DNA of 64,000 bases from Firmicutes bacterium AM55-24TS (GTDB lineage Bacteria > Bacillota > Clostridia > UBA1381), in the NCBI GenBank assembly GCA_003460745.1, contig QTVU01000010.1, positions 1 to 64,000 on the forward strand, in the 5' to 3' direction. Made by a program: the position numbers and the translations under genes. Below, piece by piece: positions 27,335 through 36,482 of this stretch; position 1 is the first letter of the stretch; each line of letters starts with the position of its first letter. The notes beneath the pieces are model-generated. The model was not told the DNA's origin. It made no database searches and was given only the letters and a program-made list of their open reading frames with translations.

Positions 27335-28443
27335 TTTTCTTTCACCTCCTCTAAAATCGAATCGACCAACTCGGCTTTTTCACTGTCTATTTCCACACCG
27401 TTCTGCAACTTATAAAAATCATAAAAAAGTTCATTATCAGGCTTAGTTCCGACACCTGTCGCCTCATATACACCCTTTGTATTTCCTTTCATATCACGTT
27501 CAAATTCAAGCTGCATAACATTCGGATACGCACTTCTCACTTTGTCCATTGCATCTATTATATTGTCTTTGTCGGTAAGCGTGATATGTAAATAATCATC
27601 AGAATCCGCCGCATTTATTACTTCTTTAGACAATATATTTTCAATACTGCCCTTAATCATTCGCATATCGTGCAAAGGCTTTAACGGTATTGTTTGCACT
27701 GAGAAATCATCTGCATCGACTATTGTAACGGTTTTATCGTATTTTGCCTCAGAGAATGAATATTTCAGCGGTGAACCGCAATATCGCACTTTTTCACTTA
27801 ACGACTGCGGTCTGTGGATATGTCCCAAAGCCGTATAATCAAAATCATCAAACACCGATATATCAATATTATCAAGACCGCCTACAGATACACTTTCCGA
27901 ATCACTTCGCATTGTTTCCGCACCTGTTTTTGTAATAAATTGATGTGACAGTATAATGTTTTTCTGCGACTTATCAATATCCGTATTCTCAATAATCGCC
28001 CTTACCGCGTCCTCATACGTTTCGACTTCGGGGTAAAACCTTCTTACCATTATCGGCTTTACGAACGGCAACATATAAAAATTGACATCATCAATTTTCA
28101 CCTTGTGAAGTTCACCGTCAAAAACCGAATATATATGCACACCGTTATTCTGCATTATTTTACTTCCGAACCCCAATCTTTCCGGCGAATCGTGGTTGCC
28201 GCTTATTATTAATGTCGGTATATCTTTTGCGGCAAGCTCCGTAAGAAAATCGTCAAATACCGTAACCGCCTCGACCGCAGGTATCGATTTATCATACACA
28301 TCGCCTGATACAATAACCGCGTTAATTTCTTCATTTGCGATTATATTAAGTATTTGTTCAAGTATGTATTTCTGGTCATTTATCATAGAAAACTCATTCA
28401 CGCGTTTTCCTATGTGCAAATCGGATAAGTGTATAAACTTCAT
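27331..28443 (-). CDS. sbcD: SbcD-type nuclease subunit of SbcCD
   Basis: 370 residues. Mre11-like metallophosphoesterase, the nuclease partner of SbcC. The metal-binding motifs are in order: LSDLHIGKRV (~6-15), VSGDVYDKS (~45-53), ISGNHDSPERL (~80-90), LSHQF and ALGHIHRPQ. Length is typical. It is the first gene of a two-gene operon and overlaps sbcC by 4 bp. Confidence 0.95.
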   Translation of the reverse strand: MKFIHLSDLHIGKRVNEFSMINDQKYILEQILNIIANEEINAVIVSGDVYDKSIPAVEAVTVFDDFLTELAAKDIPTLIISGNHDSPERLGFGSKIMQNNGVHIYSVFDGELHKVKIDDVNFYMLPFVKPIMVRRFYPEVETYEDAVRAIIENTDIDKSQKNIILSHQFITKTGAETMRSDSESVSVGGLDNIDISVFDDFDYTALGHIHRPQSLSEKVRYCGSPLKYSFSEAKYDKTVTIVDADDFSVQTIPLKPLHDMRMIKGSIENILSKEVINAADSDDYLHITLTDKDNIIDAMDKVRSAYPNVMQLEFERDMKGNTKGVYEATGVGTKPDNELFYDFYKLQNGVEIDSEKAELVDSILEEVKEN

Positions 28444-28578
28444 TGTGTTTCTCCTTTGCTTTAATTTGTTATCACCATTTTAACCCGACTTTCAATTCTT
28501 GTCAAATCAGCGATTTTTTATTTTTAAAATTGTTTATTTGCACACAATTTTAAAATATGTTATAATAAAAGATTACGC

Positions 28579-28606
28579 AAAAAGCAGTGCTTTACACACT
28601 GCTTTC
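28579..28606 (-). terminator. Terminator of the first AI-2E family gene
   Basis: 9-bp perfect stem AAAGCAGTG / CACTGCTTT (28581-28589 / 28597-28605). On the minus strand it ends TTTTTGCG; the gene's stop codon is inside the loop side of the hairpin. Confidence 0.75.
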
Positions 28607-29761
28607 ATTACTCTCATCATTGTTATTTTCTTTTGCTTTTTTCTGTTCAAGACGTTTATATGTCCATTCTCGCACGAGCGTATATATCACCGATGTAAAC
28701 GGTATAAAGAACAGCATACCTGCCACGCCCATAAGGCTGCTGCCTATTGTAACAGCCGCCAAAACCCAAAGTGACGGCAAGCCGACCGAACCGCCGACAA
28801 CTTTCGGATAAATTAAATTACCCTCTATCTGCTGAAGTACAATGAAAACAATTACAAATATAAGCGCTTTCATCGGACTTACCATAATCATCAAGAATGC
28901 ACCCACAATACAGCCGATAAACGCACCGAATATCGGTATAAGTGCCGTAAAAGCGATTAAAACTCCAATCAAAAGTGCATACGGCAATCGTATTATTGAC
29001 AGTGTAACAAAGAACATTGTACCCAAAATCAACGCCTCAAGGCATTGTCCCGTTATAAAGTTTGAAAAAGTTTCATTGCTCAATTTTGCGACATACGTTA
29101 TTTTATTCACTATTTTTTCAGGCAAAGCCGCCTGCATAAACATATTGACTTGTCTTTGAAGTGTTTCTTTTTTCGCAAGCAGATAGAACGCAAATATCAA
29201 GCCGATAAAAAATGCCGTTATTCCAGATACAACAGCTTTTGCCGCCGTAAATGTACCGTTTAAAACATTTCCCGCACCGTTTTGTAAGAAATTTATCGCC
29301 GTATCCATAAGTTTGTCGGTATTGAACTGCAAACTTGCAATCCAATCGTGGATTTGCGTATTATTACTGAACATATCCTCTGCCCATTTCTGTACTTTAG
29401 GAAAAAATGCTTCTGCCGATTTTGTAAGTTCTCTCACAGTTCCGCCTATTTGCGGCACAACAATAAGTATCACACCCGCAATCACTCCGATTACAAGCAG
29501 AAAAGTTATAATCATACTGAGCGGTCTTGCGTATTTCTTTTGTTTTCCGTTTTTGCTTTTGAACAGTAGCTTTTCAATCGCTCTCATAGGTATATTAAGT
29601 ATAAAAGCTATTATTCCGCCCAAAACAAACGGAAAAATTATTCCCCACAAAAGTCCTATAGCGTTTCCGACCTTTTCGTAGTTCTGCACTATAACCAACA
29701 CTACAACCGTGAACAATATTATTCCGCAAATTTTCTTTACATTTTCTTTGGTTAAATTCAC
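28592..29761 (-). CDS. AI-2E transporter family (PF01594) membrane protein
   Basis: About 389 residues, seven to eight membrane helices. The family includes the TqsA/YtvI-type putative exporters; a few members are Na+/H+ antiporters, so the name says little about the substrate. Visible family features are the N-terminal helix pair ending in FVLGGIIAFILNIPMR, a central amphipathic region (WIASLQFNTDKLMDTAINFL), and the C-terminal block ALIPIFGAFIGCIVGAFL followed by VLQQIEGNLIYPKVVGGSVGL. GTG 29761 is preferred over GTG 29770 because AAAGG touches the latter but lies 8-9 nt from the former. A paralogue is at 35282-36424. Confidence 0.88.
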   Translation of the reverse strand: MNLTKENVKKICGIILFTVVVLVIVQNYEKVGNAIGLLWGIIFPFVLGGIIAFILNIPMRAIEKLLFKSKNGKQKKYARPLSMIITFLLVIGVIAGVILIVVPQIGGTVRELTKSAEAFFPKVQKWAEDMFSNNTQIHDWIASLQFNTDKLMDTAINFLQNGAGNVLNGTFTAAKAVVSGITAFFIGLIFAFYLLAKKETLQRQVNMFMQAALPEKIVNKITYVAKLSNETFSNFITGQCLEALILGTMFFVTLSIIRLPYALLIGVLIAFTALIPIFGAFIGCIVGAFLMIMVSPMKALIFVIVFIVLQQIEGNLIYPKVVGGSVGLPSLWVLAAVTIGSSLMGVAGMLFFIPFTSVIYTLVREWTYKRLEQKKAKENNNDESNESSV

Positions 29762-29801
29762 ATTTTTCACCCTTTCAGATTATGATTTTATAAATGCAAA
29801 T

Positions 29802-29830
29802 AAGCTGTCACATAAAAATGCAACAGCTTA
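29802..29830 (-). terminator. Probable terminator of the vor/kor operon
   Basis: 7-bp stem AAGCTGT / ACAGCTT (29802-29808 / 29823-29829) with a 14-nt loop and TTATTT on the minus strand. Weak but well placed. Confidence 0.5.
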
Positions 29831-29837
29831 AATTTAA

Positions 29838-30134
29838 TTAGCCCATCATTTTCATAGCGTCTTGCAGCCACCATTCACCGATGTCAATAGCCTTATAAAG
29901 ATTTTCTCTTTCGCACTTACGATAAACCTGACCTTTGCCAAACTCGCCTGTGTTGTCCATAATCTGTACCTTAACTTTTGTAGATACGTCCACATCTTGC
30001 TTTTTACTGCTTTCCACGATGTCAAGAGCAAGAATAAGCTTATCTTCCAAATTTCCGTAATAAATTCTGTTCCCGCATCTTAAAAGCGGCTTACCTTTGT
30101 ACATAAGACCTTTTTTCTTTTTTACCGCTGCCAT
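29838..30134 (-). CDS. Conserved-looking hypothetical protein, 98 aa, at the end of the vor/kor operon
   Basis: 98 residues from ATG 30134 (MAAVKKKKGLMYKGKPL). This start is chosen because GGAGG lies 9 nt upstream; a TTG at 30140 gives a 2-residue extension. Lys-rich N-terminus, then RCGNRIYYGNLEDKLILALDIVE and VQIMDNTGEFGKGQVYRKCE, ending in WWLQDAMKMMG. No signal or membrane segment. I do not recognise the family. It follows the 2-oxoacid oxidoreductase gamma gene by 25 bp and is probably co-transcribed; a functional link is not shown. Confidence 0.65.
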   Translation of the reverse strand: MAAVKKKKGLMYKGKPLLRCGNRIYYGNLEDKLILALDIVESSKKQDVDVSTKVKVQIMDNTGEFGKGQVYRKCERENLYKAIDIGEWWLQDAMKMMG

Positions 30135-30159
30135 AACCAAAATCCTCCTTTTAATCTCT

Positions 30160-30696
30160 CTATACTAAATTATATCCTTCTTTTACGGCTTTTATATTCA
30201 TCTCTATAAGTTTATGCTTGTTTTCCGGCAAAGATTTCTTCATTGTGTATTCAATTTCATCGATTGTAAACAATTCCGTTTTCTTTAACACAGCACCGAG
30301 CATAACCATATTTGCAAGACCCTTATTACCTATATTATGAGCCGTTTCGGTAGCATTCACGCAAATTTCGTTTACGTCCTCTCTTTCCACCCTTCTGTCT
30401 ATAAGCGATGTATCTATAAACACATATCCGCCGTCCGAAACCGTATTTTCAAATTTATCAAGTGACGGTTTATTCATTGCCACAAGGATATTCGGTCTTG
30501 TAACAATCGGCGAGCCAATCGGCTCATCATCTATTATAACGTGACAATTTGCAGTACCGCCACGCATTTCAGGTCCGTATGACGGTAGCCAAGAAAGTTT
30601 TTTGTCTTTAATCATTGCCGCAAAGGCAAGCATTTTTCCTGCAAACAAAATTCCCTGACCGCCGAATCCGGCAAGTATCATTTCACAATTTTTCAT
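30160..30696 (-). CDS. 2-oxoacid:ferredoxin oxidoreductase, gamma subunit
   Basis: 178 residues, a stand-alone gamma domain of the PFOR superfamily. With its partners it oxidises a branched 2-oxoacid or 2-oxoglutarate to the acyl-CoA with ferredoxin as acceptor. Family marks: ILAGFGGQGILFAGKMLA at the N-terminus (~7-24), LPSYGPEMRGGTANC (~38-52) and NMVMLGAVLKKTELF. Its ATG overlaps the stop of the beta-subunit gene (TAATG), so stoichiometric translation is likely. Confidence 0.93.
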   Translation of the reverse strand: MKNCEMILAGFGGQGILFAGKMLAFAAMIKDKKLSWLPSYGPEMRGGTANCHVIIDDEPIGSPIVTRPNILVAMNKPSLDKFENTVSDGGYVFIDTSLIDRRVEREDVNEICVNATETAHNIGNKGLANMVMLGAVLKKTELFTIDEIEYTMKKSLPENKHKLIEMNIKAVKEGYNLV

Positions 30697-31451
30697 TATT
30701 TATCCTCCTCGACGTCCTCTATATCTTTAAAAACACCAAGCGGATAATACGGAATCATTTCATCTCTGACTCTCTGCATAGCCTCAACAGGTGACATTCC
30801 CCAATTTGTCGGACAAGTCGAAAGCACTTCGACTATTGAAAATCCCTTACCGTTAATTTGATTTTCAAATGCTTTCTTTATAGCCTTTTTAGCGTCCTTT
30901 ATATGCGGTACGGAATCGGTCGAAACTCTCGCAATATATGACGGTCCGTCAAGTGTGGCAAGCATTTCGCACACTCTTACGGGATTACCTTGTATTTTCG
31001 GATCACGTCCGTAAGGTGATGTCTGCGTAACTTGTCCCGGAAGTGACGTTGGTGCCATTTGACCGCCTGTCATTCCGTAAATTGTATTATTGATGAATAT
31101 AACGGTTATATTCTCGCCTCTTGCGGCACTGTGTACTGTTTCGGCAGTACCTATTGACGCAAGGTCGCCGTCACCTTGATATGTGAACACAACCCTGTCC
31201 GGCAGTGAACGTTTTATACCCGTTGCCACTGCAGGTGCTCTGCCGTGCGCCGCTTGTACAACATCAAAGTCAAAATAATTATGTGCCGTTACCGCACAGC
31301 CTACCGGCTCAACCGCAATGGTTTTGCCGCTAATATCAAGTTCATCAATGACTTCACATACAAGTCTATGCACAATTCCGTGCGAACAGCCTGGGCAATA
31401 GTGAAAAACTGTATCGGTTAATGAATTTGGCTTTTTAAATATAGTTTTCAT
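30696..31451 (-). CDS. 2-oxoacid:ferredoxin oxidoreductase, beta subunit (thiamine diphosphate-binding)
   Basis: 251 residues. Carries the TPP-binding domain: CPGCSHGIVHRLVCEV (~19-34; the cysteines may help hold a cluster), YQGDGDLASIGTAETVHSA (~92-110) with the GDG of the diphosphate/Mg2+ site, and NNTIYGMTGGQMAPTSLPGQ. The order alpha-beta-gamma with a separate ferredoxin gene in front matches KorABCD/VorABCD complexes of anaerobes. Confidence 0.94.
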   Translation of the reverse strand: MKTIFKKPNSLTDTVFHYCPGCSHGIVHRLVCEVIDELDISGKTIAVEPVGCAVTAHNYFDFDVVQAAHGRAPAVATGIKRSLPDRVVFTYQGDGDLASIGTAETVHSAARGENITVIFINNTIYGMTGGQMAPTSLPGQVTQTSPYGRDPKIQGNPVRVCEMLATLDGPSYIARVSTDSVPHIKDAKKAIKKAFENQINGKGFSIVEVLSTCPTNWGMSPVEAMQRVRDEMIPYYPLGVFKDIEDVEEDK

Positions 31452-31452
31452 A

Positions 31453-32511
31453 TTATTGTACCTCCTTCATTATGCTCTTAACCTTTTCCGCAACCTCATC
31501 GGGTGTCGGTATAATACCGCCCGTACGTCCGCAGAAATAAACAGGTGCACTGCATTCACACGCAAGCTTAATATCTTCAATCATTTGTCCGGTACTCATT
31601 TCAACGGACAAAAACGCTTTCGGTTTAACCGTTTTAAAAATCTTTTCAGGGAACGGCCAAAGTGTTATCGGACGTATAACGCCCACTTTTATTCCCTCTT
31701 CACGAAGTGACTTAACCGCCGTTTCGACAACTCTTGAAGTAATACCGTATGACGATATGATTATATCGGCGTCATCAATATCATGTGCCTCATATCGCTG
31801 CAAATTTTCTTTGACAACGTTATACTTTTCCTCACGCTCCAAAACTTTCTTTTCAAGTTCTGACGCCTCAAGATAAAGTGTTTCAACGACGTTTTTCTTA
31901 CGTTTATTATCTGTTCCTATTGCCGCCCAAGGTTTGTCGGCGTAAATCGGCTCAGGTATTGCATCTAAGTCGACAGGCTCCATCATTTGTCCCAAAGTAC
32001 CGTCACCCAAAATCATAGTTGGGATTCTGTATTCATCGGAAATATTAAATGCTTCGGCTGTTAAATAAGCAAACTCCTGTACGGAATTAGGTGCTAAAAC
32101 AATTAAATGATAGTCACCGTGTCCGCCGCCTTTTACAGCTTGGAAATAGTCTGACTGTGCCGGTTGGATACCGCCGAGTCCCGGACCTCCGCGAACTATA
32201 TTTACAATCACACACGGCAAATCTCCTGCCGCAAGATAGCTTATTCCCTCAGCCTTTAGACTTATTCCCGGACTCGATGAACTTGTCATAGCTCTCATTC
32301 CTGCCGCAGCCGCACCGTATACCATATTTATCGCTGAAACTTCACTTTCCGCTTGAAGAAATACTCCGTTTATTTTCGGCATTTTCTTCGCCATATATGC
32401 CGAAAGTTCCGTCTGCGGTGTTATCGGATAACCGAAAAAGTGACGACAGCCCGAACGAATTGCCGCCTCTCCTATTGCCTCATTACCTTTCATTAAAACC
32501 TTTTCACCCAT
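31453..32511 (-). CDS. vorB: 2-oxoacid:ferredoxin oxidoreductase, alpha subunit (VorB/KorA type)
   Basis: 352 residues. PFOR domains I and II: GNEAIGEAAIRSGCRHFFGYPITPQTE at the N-terminus, ESEVSAINMVYGAAAAGMRA, SSSSPGISLKAEGISYL, and a C-terminal domain with RPITLWPFPEK. It looks closest to the family annotated as 3-methyl-2-oxobutanoate (2-ketoisovalerate) ferredoxin oxidoreductase subunit VorB, implying branched-chain amino acid catabolism or synthesis. 2-Oxoglutarate (KorA) is the alternative, since the two cannot be separated reliably by eye. Confidence 0.9.
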   Translation of the reverse strand: MGEKVLMKGNEAIGEAAIRSGCRHFFGYPITPQTELSAYMAKKMPKINGVFLQAESEVSAINMVYGAAAAGMRAMTSSSSPGISLKAEGISYLAAGDLPCVIVNIVRGGPGLGGIQPAQSDYFQAVKGGGHGDYHLIVLAPNSVQEFAYLTAEAFNISDEYRIPTMILGDGTLGQMMEPVDLDAIPEPIYADKPWAAIGTDNKRKKNVVETLYLEASELEKKVLEREEKYNVVKENLQRYEAHDIDDADIIISSYGITSRVVETAVKSLREEGIKVGVIRPITLWPFPEKIFKTVKPKAFLSVEMSTGQMIEDIKLACECSAPVYFCGRTGGIIPTPDEVAEKVKSIMKEVQ

Positions 32512-32514
32512 CTG

Positions 32515-32724
32515 TCAGTCCTCCTCAATCGTGATAGCCGCGTCAGGACAAATTGTCGCACAAAATGCACAACCGATACATTTATCTTGTTCAAATATTT
32601 CAGCGGGTTTGTAACCCTTTTCATTCATTTTATCGTCCGATATTCTAAGAATTTTCTTAGGGCAGACACTTACGCAAAGTTCACAACTTTTACAACGTTC
32701 TTCGTTGAAGATAACTTTCTTCAA
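32515..32724 (-). CDS. 2x[4Fe-4S] ferredoxin subunit of the 2-oxoacid oxidoreductase
   Basis: 69 residues with two classical cluster motifs, CKSCELCVSVCP and CIGCAFCATICP. It passes electrons from the TPP subunit to free ferredoxin. The frame is open from TTG 32733, but GGAG touches that codon; TTG 32724 (MKKVIFNEERC) lies 9 nt after GGAG and is preferred. It is the first gene of the operon and lies 3 bp before the alpha gene. Confidence 0.93.
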   Translation of the reverse strand: MKKVIFNEERCKSCELCVSVCPKKILRISDDKMNEKGYKPAEIFEQDKCIGCAFCATICPDAAITIEED

Positions 32725-32749
32725 AAAAATCAACTCCTTTGTTGGGTTT

Positions 32750-33421
32750 TCACTGTATTTCCCACGGTCTTAAAATACAGATATTCATACGAAATACAGT
32801 ATCCTTCAAATTCGTCGGAACGTTTGAAAGAGCCTTATCAATTCCGCAATTTTTTGTTATGACTATACCCATTTTCTTTGACAGCATTTTAATTTCATCG
32901 TATTCCGAAAATAAAGTATTTTCGTCTGTTTGGTCGGATAAATTCGTATTATTGTATATATCCGTAAATTTCAAACGTGATGCACTCTCTATTCTCTCTG
33001 CGATTTCAATTAATTCATCATTCGTTCTTGTCAGAGGACGTTTTGTATTAACAATAAAATGCATCTCATAACCATATTTATCAAAATATTGTTTATACTG
33101 TCCTAAAGCCAATGCACCGTCATCGTCACCGCCGACGTCGAAAACAACAACAGAATTGTCATTACTAAACACGCTTAAAATATCAAGCGGCATTGTCGGC
33201 ATATCAACATTTGACGACGCATAATTATTTGCAACAACTTTTATTCCGTTTTTCATTAGTACATTTCTTGCATCATTTGTTCTGAAATAAGGGTTTACAA
33301 TATCCAAATCAACGATTACAACATCTTCGCCCTTCTTTTTCTCTTGTAGAGCAAAATTCAGTGCCACCTCAGTTTTTCCGCTGCCGAAATGACCTGTAAA
33401 TATATGAATTCTATTTTTCAT
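32750..33421 (-). CDS. P-loop ATPase of the MinD/ArsA-like (SIMIBI) type, unknown role
   Basis: 223 residues from ATG 33421, chosen for GGAG 5 nt upstream; the frame is open 30 nt further. The Walker A motif GHFGSGKTEVAL is at residues 10-21, and VVIVDLDIVNPYFRTNDAR (~41-59) is the deviant-Walker/switch region of SIMIBI ATPases. VVVFDVGGDDDGALALGQY (~95-113) is the second acidic switch. No DNA-binding or membrane domain is visible. It lies 17 bp upstream of the ferredoxin gene on the same strand, so it may belong to the 2-oxoacid oxidoreductase operon; a role in cofactor or cluster handling would be a guess. Confidence 0.8.
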   Translation of the reverse strand: MKNRIHIFTGHFGSGKTEVALNFALQEKKKGEDVVIVDLDIVNPYFRTNDARNVLMKNGIKVVANNYASSNVDMPTMPLDILSVFSNDNSVVVFDVGGDDDGALALGQYKQYFDKYGYEMHFIVNTKRPLTRTNDELIEIAERIESASRLKFTDIYNNTNLSDQTDENTLFSEYDEIKMLSKKMGIVITKNCGIDKALSNVPTNLKDTVFRMNICILRPWEIQ

Positions 33422-33506
33422 CTCAACTCCTATAAATAACAAATTCGTCAAAAATATAAATATATTATACCATAGCTTTTATAAAAATTCAACAACTTTA
33501 TATGAA

Positions 33507-34073
33507 TTATTCCTCTTTTTCGTACATAAACTCTTCAATTTTTTCTACAAATTCAAACTTTTTACTTCCTGCAATATATCCGCAATATGTCGCCAATATT
33601 GGCACTATAAGCATTAAAATACCCGAATAAATCGTATATGTTCCATTCGCCAATCCCATTATGCCGTTATACGGGAAACTCCAATAATAAAAAATTACAT
33701 TAATTATTGTAGGCACAACTCCGTGAATACCGATTTCGTCACTGAACTTTGCCCATACAAATGCAAAAAGTGCCATCAAAATCGCTGTAACAACGGAAAT
33801 AAGCACACCGAACATAGCACCTTTTAATTTACTCGGCTTTAGCGGTGTATACGATTTGTTATCTCTTATTGCAAAGTTTTTCGCAGGTATATACAGCATT
33901 GCAAAATTTACACCTATGAATATAACAGAAATTATTTCCTTGGCAATATTCATTGACAGGAAGTACCAAAACGCAACCAATCCAAACACAAATGCCACAC
34001 CTGATGCCGCAACTTGCATTAAAAGCATATATACAAACTGATATTTTACAGTTATTTTCATTGAATCTTTCAT
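33507..34073 (-). CDS. Integral membrane protein of unknown function
   Basis: 188 residues with about five hydrophobic helices (QFVYMLLMQVAASGVAFVF; EIISVIFIGVNFAMLYI; GAMFGVLISVVTAILMALF; VPTIINVIFYYWSF; YSGILMLIVPILATYCGYIA) and a charged C-terminal tail. AAGGAG precedes the ATG. I do not recognise the family. It follows the BaiN-type flavoprotein gene by 19 bp on the same strand. Confidence 0.75.
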   Translation of the reverse strand: MKDSMKITVKYQFVYMLLMQVAASGVAFVFGLVAFWYFLSMNIAKEIISVIFIGVNFAMLYIPAKNFAIRDNKSYTPLKPSKLKGAMFGVLISVVTAILMALFAFVWAKFSDEIGIHGVVPTIINVIFYYWSFPYNGIMGLANGTYTIYSGILMLIVPILATYCGYIAGSKKFEFVEKIEEFMYEKEE

Positions 34074-34092
34074 ATAAAATACACTCCTTATA

Positions 34093-35289
34093 TTATTTTC
34101 CTACGGATATTCCGGCAAGATACCCCGACGACCACGCCCACTGCAAATTATATCCACCGCAGTCACCGTCTATATCAAGTACTTCGCCTGTTGCGTATAA
34201 ACCGTTTACAAGCTTTGATTCCATAGTATTCGGGTTAAAATCGTCCGTAATCACACCGCCTTTTGTAACCTGTGCATTGTTCCACGACATTGTACCCGTA
34301 ATTTTAAAATTCCATTTTTTTATTGTTGAACATATACGTCTGATTTCCTTTTCACCCAGCGTTACCGCATATCTTGAAAGCGGCTCAATTCCGCAATATT
34401 TTAAAAGTGCCTGTCCGACACGTTTGTTAAACATTCCGACAAAGAAATTTTCAAGCGTAATTTTAGGGTTTTGATACATTCTTACACTTATTATATTATA
34501 TAATTCGTCCTCTGAATATTCGCTCATTATATCAAGCGAAATTGTCTTTTGATTTTTCAGCCGTGACGAAAGCGAAAACACCGCAGGGCCTGATAAACCG
34601 TATTCGGTAAACAAAACTTCGCCGTATTCTTTAAAGTTACCGAGCGATACATTTGCATTCAGCTTTATACCTTTCAACTTCTTAACAACGTCCGTTTCTG
34701 TTTTAATCTGCACAAGTGACGGTGAAAGCTCCGTCACCTTATGACCGAAACTTTCTAAAATTTCATATCCGACACCTTTTGAGCCTAAATTCGGTGCGGC
34801 TTTTCCGCCTGTTGCGACAATTACGTTGTCGGCATATTCGCTCTGTCCGTTATATGAAATAACATTAAAACCGCTTTTCTTTTTCTTCACTTTTTCGACT
34901 TCAAACGATGTTACAATCTTAACACCGAGCGAATCAAGTCTAAACCTCAAAACATCAAGCACCGCAGATGCTTGATCCGAATACGGATACACCTTTCCCT
35001 CATCTTCGGTTTTACTTACAATACCGAGTTCAGAGAAAAATTCAAGTGTTTCTTCCACCCAAAATTTATTTCTTGCATCCATTATAAATTTAGGATTTCT
35101 GCCGTGATAATTTTCAATATCGGCATTCATATTAGTCATATTACAGCGACCGTTGCCAGTTGCAAGTATCTTTCTGCCTACCCTTTCACCGCTTTCATAT
35201 ATTGTAACGCTGTTTCCGTTTTGTGCCGCAAATATCGCCGCAAAAAGTCCGGACGCCCCTCCGCCTATAACCGCAATTTTCTTACTCAT
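34093..35289 (-). CDS. FAD-dependent oxidoreductase, HI0933/YhiN/BaiN family
   Basis: 398 residues. N-terminal Rossmann motif IAVIGGGASGLFAAIFAAQ (~5-23) and the family signature GRKILATGNGRCNMTN (~42-57). A middle block runs VIVATGGKAAPNLGSKGVGYEI, and the C-terminal FAD loop is YATGEVLDIDGDCGGYNLQWAWSSGYLAG. Members are flavoproteins of mostly unknown substrate; one clostridial member is BaiN of bile-acid metabolism, but that name should not be transferred from family alone. ATG 35289 is chosen because GAGGAAAG lies 8 nt upstream inside the preceding gene; the two genes overlap by 8 bp. Confidence 0.9.
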   Translation of the reverse strand: MSKKIAVIGGGASGLFAAIFAAQNGNSVTIYESGERVGRKILATGNGRCNMTNMNADIENYHGRNPKFIMDARNKFWVEETLEFFSELGIVSKTEDEGKVYPYSDQASAVLDVLRFRLDSLGVKIVTSFEVEKVKKKKSGFNVISYNGQSEYADNVIVATGGKAAPNLGSKGVGYEILESFGHKVTELSPSLVQIKTETDVVKKLKGIKLNANVSLGNFKEYGEVLFTEYGLSGPAVFSLSSRLKNQKTISLDIMSEYSEDELYNIISVRMYQNPKITLENFFVGMFNKRVGQALLKYCGIEPLSRYAVTLGEKEIRRICSTIKKWNFKITGTMSWNNAQVTKGGVITDDFNPNTMESKLVNGLYATGEVLDIDGDCGGYNLQWAWSSGYLAGISVGK

Positions 35290-36424
35290 TATTTTCACTT
35301 TCCTCTGACATTTTCTTCATTTCTCTGGCCGTAAAATAGTCCGACATAATCGCACGAATTATCGCAAGAACAGGCACTGAGAACAACATCCCCATAAAAC
35401 CGAACAATGCGCCGCCTACCGTAACCGCGAAAATAATCCACAAAGGTCTGATTTCAAGCGAATTCCCCATAATCTTAGGACCTAACAAGTTTCCGTCAAT
35501 CTGTTGAAGGACAAGCAAAACAACACCCGTCCAAACACCTTTCCACACACCGCCTGTGATGAACGTTACAATCAGTGAAATAACAAATGATATAATCGAA
35601 CCGAAATACGGTATCATATCCATTGCACCGATAAACAGACCGAGTATAAGCGCATACTTAACCTTCATAATCATAAGCACGATACTGCACACAACAGCCA
35701 TTATAACACTGCACATAAGTCGGCTGTAAAGATAATTTGTAAAAATATCATTTATACGTTTTGCGTGTTCCGTAATTGAATTTGCACGCTTTTCTTTTAG
35801 GAATATTCCCATCAAACGAAAAATACCCTTTTGCAGCCGTTCCTTGTCAATAAGCATATATATTGACGCAATCACCGCAACAAATATATCAAACAATCCC
35901 GTTGTCATATTGTATACACCCTGTGCGTACTTGCCGAACTGCGACATATCTATTGACGTAACTATCTTATTCATCTCACTGTACAAATCAATACCATTTG
36001 CAAACAGGCTTGATTTTTTGATAATTTCAAAGTTATTGATGTAGTCTTGGAATGAAGTTATATAATTCGGCAAATTGTTATACAAATCCATAATATTCTT
36101 GTACAATGCCGGAATTAACATTCTCAAAATTGCCAGAACAGCCATAATCGCCAAAACATATATCGTTATAATACTTATGCCGAGCGTATGTTTTTTTATA
36201 AATGACTTTTTCGATTTAGAAAGCCATTTTTGCATACGTTTTGCGGGTATGTTGAGGATATACGCAATTATAAATGCGATGAAGAACGGCTTTACCGCGT
36301 CAAAAATTTTAGCCAAATACTGCGTTATATTATTAAAGTTATCAAAAGTTTTGTACACCGCGATAACTGCCACACAAAATACAAATGCAATTATCCATCC
36401 GTAATATTTTTCAAATTTCTTCAT
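35282..36424 (-). CDS. AI-2E transporter family (PF01594) membrane protein, second copy
   Basis: 380 residues, about eight membrane helices. It has the same architecture as the protein at 28592-29761: FFIAFIIAYILNIPAKRMQKWL near the N-terminus, the central amphipathic helix LYNNLPNYITSFQDYINNF, MDMIPYFGSIISFVISLIV, and VLQQIDGNLLGPKIMGNSLEI with LFGFMGMLFSVPVLAIIRAI. The transported substrate is unknown. GGAG precedes the ATG. It overlaps the flavoprotein gene, implying co-transcription of 36424 to 33507. Confidence 0.88.
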   Translation of the reverse strand: MKKFEKYYGWIIAFVFCVAVIAVYKTFDNFNNITQYLAKIFDAVKPFFIAFIIAYILNIPAKRMQKWLSKSKKSFIKKHTLGISIITIYVLAIMAVLAILRMLIPALYKNIMDLYNNLPNYITSFQDYINNFEIIKKSSLFANGIDLYSEMNKIVTSIDMSQFGKYAQGVYNMTTGLFDIFVAVIASIYMLIDKERLQKGIFRLMGIFLKEKRANSITEHAKRINDIFTNYLYSRLMCSVIMAVVCSIVLMIMKVKYALILGLFIGAMDMIPYFGSIISFVISLIVTFITGGVWKGVWTGVVLLVLQQIDGNLLGPKIMGNSLEIRPLWIIFAVTVGGALFGFMGMLFSVPVLAIIRAIMSDYFTAREMKKMSEESENNE

Positions 36425-36441
36425 TTTTTCTCCTTAATAAT

Positions 36442-36469
36442 AAAGGACGGAAACACTTCCGCCCTTTTA
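36442..36469 (-). terminator. Terminator of the first SLH gene
   Basis: 11-bp stem with one mismatch (36442-36452 / 36457-36467), loop ACAC, directly after the minus-strand stop at 36483. Confidence 0.75.
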
Positions 36470-36482
36470 TCTAAAGCATATA

